Positions 59,889 to 64,000 of a stretch of 64,000 nucleotides of DNA are shown here, one piece after another. The notes under the pieces are model-generated. The model saw nothing but the letters and a program-made list of their open reading frames with translations. It did not search any database and was not told the origin of the DNA. Origin of the DNA: Nocardioides sp. YIM 152315 (GTDB lineage: Bacteria; Actinomycetota; Actinomycetes; Propionibacteriales; Nocardioidaceae); assembly GCF_029210375.1 (NCBI RefSeq), contig NZ_JARGER010000040.1, forward strand, positions 59,007 through 123,006, written 5' to 3'. The position numbers and the translations under genes were made by a program. Each line of letters starts with the position of its first letter. Position 1 is the stretch's first letter.

Positions 59889-59908
59889 ATAGTCGGACGT
59901 CCAACTAT
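59889..59908. promoter_or_regulatory. 20-bp palindromic operator of the acyl-CoA dehydrogenase gene
   Basis: ATAGTCGGACGTCCAACTAT is an inverted repeat with a single mismatched pair, 9 nt before the acyl-CoA dehydrogenase ATG, covering the probable -10. It does not resemble the mftA-mftR region, so a regulator other than MftR may bind it. Confidence 0.7.
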
Positions 59909-59917
59909 CGTCGGAGG

Positions 59918-61090
59918 ATGCCTGCCTCACGCCTGCTCCCGTCCGACGAAGCCGTCGACCTGATCGCGCTGGTCCGCGACCTGACGACCAACGAGCTCGG
60001 ACCGCTCGTGGCCCGGGCGGAGCGCGAGGAGGAGTTCCCGCGGGAGGTGTTCCGGCTGCTCGGGCGAGCCGGCCTGCTCGGGCTGCCGTACCCGGAGGAG
60101 TACGGCGGTGGCGGGCTGCCCTACGAGGTCTACCTCCAGGTGCTGGAGGAGATCGGCTCGGTGTGGGCGAGCGTCGGCGTCGGCGTCTCGGTCCACGCGC
60201 TGAGCTGCTTCGGGCTGGCCACCACCGGCACCGAGGAGCAGAAGCAGCGCTGGCTGCCGACCATGCTCGGTGGAGAGCTGCTGGGCGCCTACTGCCTCTC
60301 GGAGCCGCACGCCGGCTCGGATCCCGCCGCGATGACCACCCGCGCCAAGCGGGAGGGTGACGAGTACGTCATCACCGGAGCCAAGGCGTGGACCACCCAC
60401 GGCGGGCACGCGGACTTCTACAAGGTCATGGCCCGCACCGGCGACGGGCGCAACGACATCTCCTGCTTCCTCGTCGAGGCCGACTCCGACGGTCTCTTCG
60501 CCGACCCGCCCGAGCAGAAGATGGGCCTCACCGGCTCGGCGACGGCGACGATGCGCTTCGACGACGTCCGAGTGCCCGCCGACCGGCTGCTCGGCCACGA
60601 GGGCGACGGGCTCAAGATCGCGCTCGCCGGCCTCGACGCCGGCCGCCTCGGCATCGCCGCGGTCGCGACCGGTCTCGCGCAGGGTGCACTCGACCACGCG
60701 GTCGCCTACGCGAGGAGCAGGGAGACCTTCGGCGCCCGGATCATCGACCACCAGGGCCTGGCGTTCGTCCTCGCCGACATGGAGGCCGCCGTGCAGAGCG
60801 CGCGCGCGACGATGCTGCACGCGGCCCGGCTCAAGGACCAGGGTCTGCCCTACGGACGCGAGGCGTCGGTCGCGAAGCTGGTCGCCACCGACAACGCGAT
60901 GAAGGTGACGACCGACGCGGTCCAGGTGCTCGGCGGCTACGGATACACCCGCGACTTCCCCGTCGAGCGCTACATGCGCGAGGCCAAGGTCATGCAGATC
61001 TTCGAGGGCACCAACCAGATCCAGCGGCTGGTCATCGGCCGCGGCCTCGACCGCGGAGACGCCGGCCGGCTGGCCCGCGTCTCCGGGTGA
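59918..61090 (+). CDS. Acyl-CoA dehydrogenase
   Basis: A 390-residue FAD enzyme introducing the alpha-beta double bond in acyl-CoA. Signature 1 is YCLSEPHAGSDP; signature 2 lies in VLGGYGYTRDFPVERYMREAKVMQIFEGTNQIQR, where the Glu in IFEGTNQ is the catalytic base. The length is standard for short/medium-chain enzymes. It starts 33 bp after mftR on the same strand, behind a palindromic operator. Confidence 0.93.
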   Translation: MPASRLLPSDEAVDLIALVRDLTTNELGPLVARAEREEEFPREVFRLLGRAGLLGLPYPEEYGGGGLPYEVYLQVLEEIGSVWASVGVGVSVHALSCFGLATTGTEEQKQRWLPTMLGGELLGAYCLSEPHAGSDPAAMTTRAKREGDEYVITGAKAWTTHGGHADFYKVMARTGDGRNDISCFLVEADSDGLFADPPEQKMGLTGSATATMRFDDVRVPADRLLGHEGDGLKIALAGLDAGRLGIAAVATGLAQGALDHAVAYARSRETFGARIIDHQGLAFVLADMEAAVQSARATMLHAARLKDQGLPYGREASVAKLVATDNAMKVTTDAVQVLGGYGYTRDFPVERYMREAKVMQIFEGTNQIQRLVIGRGLDRGDAGRLARVSG

Positions 61091-61149
61091 GGGTCGGGCT
61101 CATCGCTCGCGGGAGACGCCGCGGCTTGTCGGGTGTCGGCGGCGCCGTC

Positions 61150-61190
61150 TAGGTTGCAGTTCCGGTCACGGAGAGTGACCTGGATCACTC
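61150..61190 (+). promoter_or_regulatory. Candidate promoter with Crp-like site for the amylase gene
   Basis: TAGGTT (61150-61155) is a possible -10. Just downstream, GAGTGACCTGGATCACTC (61173-61190) is a perfect inverted repeat GAGTGA/TCACTC whose core AGTGA-N6-TCACT resembles the Crp consensus TGTGA-N6-TCACA. If the -10 is right, the site lies in the transcribed leader and would block transcription. GGGAG precedes the ATG. Confidence 0.45.
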
Positions 61191-61200
61191 GGGAGCCCAG

Positions 61201-63990
61201 ATGCGCCACCTGCCGCGTGCCCTGCTCGTCCTCGTCGCACTCGCCCTGCTCGCGCCCTGGCTGCCGGCCGACGCGAGCCCTGCCGGGCGCCACCACCCCG
61301 GGCACGACCGCGGCTCGGGCTCCGGCGGCGACTACGCCCGGCACGCGCTGCGCACCGGCCTGACCGACCAGGACTTCTACTTCGTGATGGGCGACCGCTT
61401 CGCCAACGGTGACCCGACGAACGACACCGGAGGGCTCGGCTCCGACCGGCTGGTCAGCGGCTTCGACCCGACCGCGCGCGGCTTCTACAACGGAGGCGAC
61501 CTGGCGGGGCTGCGGTCCCGGCTCGACTACATCAGGGGGCTCGGCACCGACGCGATCTGGCTGACGCCGATCTTCACCAACAAGGCGGTGCAGCTCGAGG
61601 ACGGTCCGTCCGCGGGCTACCACGGGTACTGGATCACCGACTTCACGCGGGTCGACCCGCACCTCGGCACCAACGCCGAGCTCGCCGCGCTCGTCGACGC
61701 CGCCCATGCGAAGGGCATGAAGGTCTTCTTCGACATCATCACCAACCACACAGCCGACGTCGTGGGCTACGAGGAGGGCGCGCGCACCGGCTACGTCTCG
61801 AAGGACACCTCGCCGTACGTCGACGCCCGCGGTCGCGTCTTCGACGACCGCGACGTCGCCGGCAGCCGCCGCTTCCCGGAGCTGTCCGCGACGACGTCGT
61901 TCCCCTACACGCCGGTGCTCGACCCGGCCGAGCAGGACCTCAAGGTGCCGGCCTGGCTCAACGACCCGACGATGTACCACAACCGCGGCAACACCGACTT
62001 CGTCCGCGACGACGAGGACAGCCAGTACGGCGACTTCTTCGGCCTCGACGACCTCTTCACCGAGCGGCCCGAGGTGGTGGACGGGATGATCGACATCTAC
62101 CGCACCTGGATCGGCGAGTTCGGCATCGACGGCTTCCGCATCGACACGATGAAGCACGTCGACGACGAGTTCTGGCTGGAGTTCGGGCCGGGCATCCTCG
62201 ACTACGCGAGGCGGCACGGGAAGCCGGAGTTCTTCATGTTCGGCGAGGTCGCGCTCGACGGCAGCGGACCGGCGTCCAAGGCGTTCACGTCCCGCTACAC
62301 CACCCAGGACGGGATGCAGGCGATCCTCGACTTCCCCTTCCAGGACGCCGCGCGCGGGTTCGCCTCGAAGGGGCTGCCCACCCAGCGGGTGGCCGACTTC
62401 TTCGCGAACGACGACTGGTACACCGACGCCGACTCCAACGCCTATGCGCTGCCGACGTTCCTCGGCAACCACGACATGGGCCGGTTCGGCCACTTCCTGA
62501 CGACGGACAACGCGGGCGCCGGCGATGCCGAGCTGTTCGCGCGCGACCGGCTGGCCCACGAGCTGATGTACCTCTCGCGCGGCAACCCGGTCGTCTACTA
62601 CGGCGACGAGCAGGGCTTCACCGGCACCGGCGGCGATCAGCTCGCCCGGCAGACGATGTTCGCGAGCCAGGTGCCGGACTACCGCGACGACGACCAGATC
62701 GGCACCGACCGCACCGGAGCCGACGACAACTTCGTCACCGATCACCCGCTCTACCGGGCCATCGGCGACCTCGCCGCGCTCACCGACCGGTACCCCGCGC
62801 TGCGCGACGGCGCCCAGCAGGTCCGGCTGGCGGGTGACGACGCGGGCATCCTCGCGTTCTCGCGGTTCGACCGACGCAGCCAGCGCGAGTACGTCGTCGC
62901 GCTCAACAACAGCGAGCAGCCCGCGGCGGGCGACGTCCCGACCGCCGTGCGCCGCGGCGGGTTCACGCGTCTCTACGGCGAGGGTCCGGCGCGGCTCTCG
63001 ACCGACCGCGACCGCTCGCTGTCGCTCGGCGTGCCGGCGCTCGCGTCGGTCGTCTACGTGTCCGACCGACGGATCGCCCGCTCGCCGCGGGCCCCCCGGA
63101 TCGCGCTCGCGCAGCCCGTGCCGAGCGACGTCAGCCGCGGCCGGATGCACGTCGCGGCCGACGTCGACGGGTCGTCGTTCTACGAGGTGACCTTCCAGCG
63201 GCGCGTGGGTGGACACGGGCCGTGGCGCACGGTCGGCACCGACGACGGCGCGCCGTACCAAGTCTTCGACGACGTCAGCGCGCTCCGGCCCGGCACGCGG
63301 GTGGACTACCGCGCCGCCGTGCTCGACAACGCCGGGCACACCCGGGGCACGTCGCCGCGGACCGCCCGGGTGCCCTCCCCGAGGGTGACCGTGGTCGGCC
63401 CGGCCGGCCCGTCGGTGATCGGGAACGACCCGGTCACGATCGAGGCCACGGTCGACCCCGAACGGACCAGCCAATCGGTGACGTTCCAGCGTCAGGTGGG
63501 CTCCGGCCCGTGGACGACGCTCGGCACGGACACGTCGTCTCCGTGGTACAGCCGCACCGACGACGTGTCCGACCTGCCGATCGGCACCCGGGTCTCCTAC
63601 CGCGCCGTCCTGCAGGAGGGGCGCCTGCCGCGCGTCACCAGCGACCCGGTCACCGTGACGACGGCGGACCCGACTCCGTCGCGCGACAGCGTGACCGTCG
63701 CCGGCGACCTCCAGTCCGAGCTGGGCTGCCCCGGCGACTGGCAGCCCGACTGCGCCGCGACCCACCTGGCCTTCGACACCAGCGACGGGAAGTGGCGCGG
63801 CACGTTCACCGTGCCCGAGGGCGCCTACCAGTGGAAGGTCGCCATCGACGACTCGTGGGACGAGAACTACGGCGCCGGAGGGGCGGCCGGCGGAGACAAC
63901 ATCCCGCTCGACGTCCCAGCCGGCGGCGCCACCTACGTCTTCACCTGGGACCAGGCGTCGCATGTCCCGTCGGTGGCGCCGGCGGGCTGA
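61201..63990 (+). CDS. Secreted GH13 alpha-amylase-family enzyme with C-terminal beta domains
   Basis: A 929-residue protein with a signal peptide (hydrophobic core LLVLVALALLAPWL, cleavage near PADA-SP). The barrel opens FYFVMGDRFANGDPTND. Catalytic residues are D315 (GFRIDTMKHV), E349 (FGEVAL) and D425 (GNHDMGRF). Two Ig-like beta repeats follow (about 640-820, FQRRVGGHGPW/FQRQVGSGPW), then a pullulanase-type X25 domain (VAGDLQSELGCPGDW). It degrades extracellular starch or pullulan. The stop is 10 bp from the window end. Confidence 0.88.
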   Translation: MRHLPRALLVLVALALLAPWLPADASPAGRHHPGHDRGSGSGGDYARHALRTGLTDQDFYFVMGDRFANGDPTNDTGGLGSDRLVSGFDPTARGFYNGGDLAGLRSRLDYIRGLGTDAIWLTPIFTNKAVQLEDGPSAGYHGYWITDFTRVDPHLGTNAELAALVDAAHAKGMKVFFDIITNHTADVVGYEEGARTGYVSKDTSPYVDARGRVFDDRDVAGSRRFPELSATTSFPYTPVLDPAEQDLKVPAWLNDPTMYHNRGNTDFVRDDEDSQYGDFFGLDDLFTERPEVVDGMIDIYRTWIGEFGIDGFRIDTMKHVDDEFWLEFGPGILDYARRHGKPEFFMFGEVALDGSGPASKAFTSRYTTQDGMQAILDFPFQDAARGFASKGLPTQRVADFFANDDWYTDADSNAYALPTFLGNHDMGRFGHFLTTDNAGAGDAELFARDRLAHELMYLSRGNPVVYYGDEQGFTGTGGDQLARQTMFASQVPDYRDDDQIGTDRTGADDNFVTDHPLYRAIGDLAALTDRYPALRDGAQQVRLAGDDAGILAFSRFDRRSQREYVVALNNSEQPAAGDVPTAVRRGGFTRLYGEGPARLSTDRDRSLSLGVPALASVVYVSDRRIARSPRAPRIALAQPVPSDVSRGRMHVAADVDGSSFYEVTFQRRVGGHGPWRTVGTDDGAPYQVFDDVSALRPGTRVDYRAAVLDNAGHTRGTSPRTARVPSPRVTVVGPAGPSVIGNDPVTIEATVDPERTSQSVTFQRQVGSGPWTTLGTDTSSPWYSRTDDVSDLPIGTRVSYRAVLQEGRLPRVTSDPVTVTTADPTPSRDSVTVAGDLQSELGCPGDWQPDCAATHLAFDTSDGKWRGTFTVPEGAYQWKVAIDDSWDENYGAGGAAGGDNIPLDVPAGGATYVFTWDQASHVPSVAPAG

Positions 63991-64000
63991 GTCGGGCGCG

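Noticed and set aside
60970..63963. A near-1000-codon minus-strand frame opposite the secreted amylase
   Set aside because: Low-complexity composition, and the plus strand carries a signal peptide and the GH13 catalytic residues D315, E349 and D425.

Overview
The window is a very GC-rich, densely coded stretch of bacterial chromosome. Gene content suggests an actinobacterium close to Nocardioides (family Nocardioidaceae): a complete mycofactocin cluster, F420/deazaflavin proteins (NpdG, a Ddn-like protein), RecBCD, TreYZ trehalose synthesis, a three-subunit transhydrogenase and many GTG starts. The genus is inferred from gene content; no rRNA gene is present to confirm it. I saw no tRNA, rRNA, CRISPR array, insertion sequence or prophage. 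No gene-free gap exceeds about 300 bases; the longest (about 210 bases) lies between npdG and the PQ-loop gene.

Layout. 1-2308: pntAA-pntAB-pntB (pntB runs off the left edge). 2360-6922: thpR, a VIT/CCC1 metal transporter, an MFS exporter divergent from an ArsR regulator with two matching operators, and a DHA2 MFS exporter. 6970-13201: glgX-treY-treZ, coupled by ATGA overlaps (glycogen to trehalose). 13185-17044: a lipoprotein, an MmpL transporter and its divergent TetR. 17033-19469: GTPase, methyltransferase and sirtuin in one overlapping operon. 19561-22970: menB, a Ddn-like protein, an MFS symporter and an ACT-domain protein. 23006-31417: recC-recB-recD. 31496-37941: an ABC-2 transporter, an aldo/keto reductase with divergent TetR, small membrane proteins, an orphan FAD oxidoreductase and an unknown protein.

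37824-47052 is a protocatechuate/4-hydroxybenzoate island: pcaF-pcaI-pcaJ with a divergent LysR gene, pcaH-pcaG-pcaB-pcaL with a divergent IclR gene, and pobA. Together these encode 4-hydroxybenzoate to protocatechuate to 3-oxoadipate to acetyl-CoA plus succinyl-CoA. Two copies of one 17-bp IclR-type operator lie exactly 43 nt upstream of pcaH and of pobA.

47116-53565: a membrane-anchored HtrA-like protease, a secreted Lys/Ala-rich protein, small membrane proteins, npdG and an MFS transporter fused to a C-terminal soluble domain. 53522-59884: a complete mycofactocin (mft) cluster, including the 34-residue precursor gene mftA, interrupted between mftD and mftE by two tandem 17-bp-stem hairpins. 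59918-63990: an acyl-CoA dehydrogenase with its own 20-bp palindromic operator, and a secreted alpha-amylase-family enzyme.

A recurring theme is leaderless transcription: many start codons sit about 6 nt after a TANNNT-like hexamer with no Shine-Dalgarno sequence. Another is divergent regulator/target pairs with visible palindromic operators.
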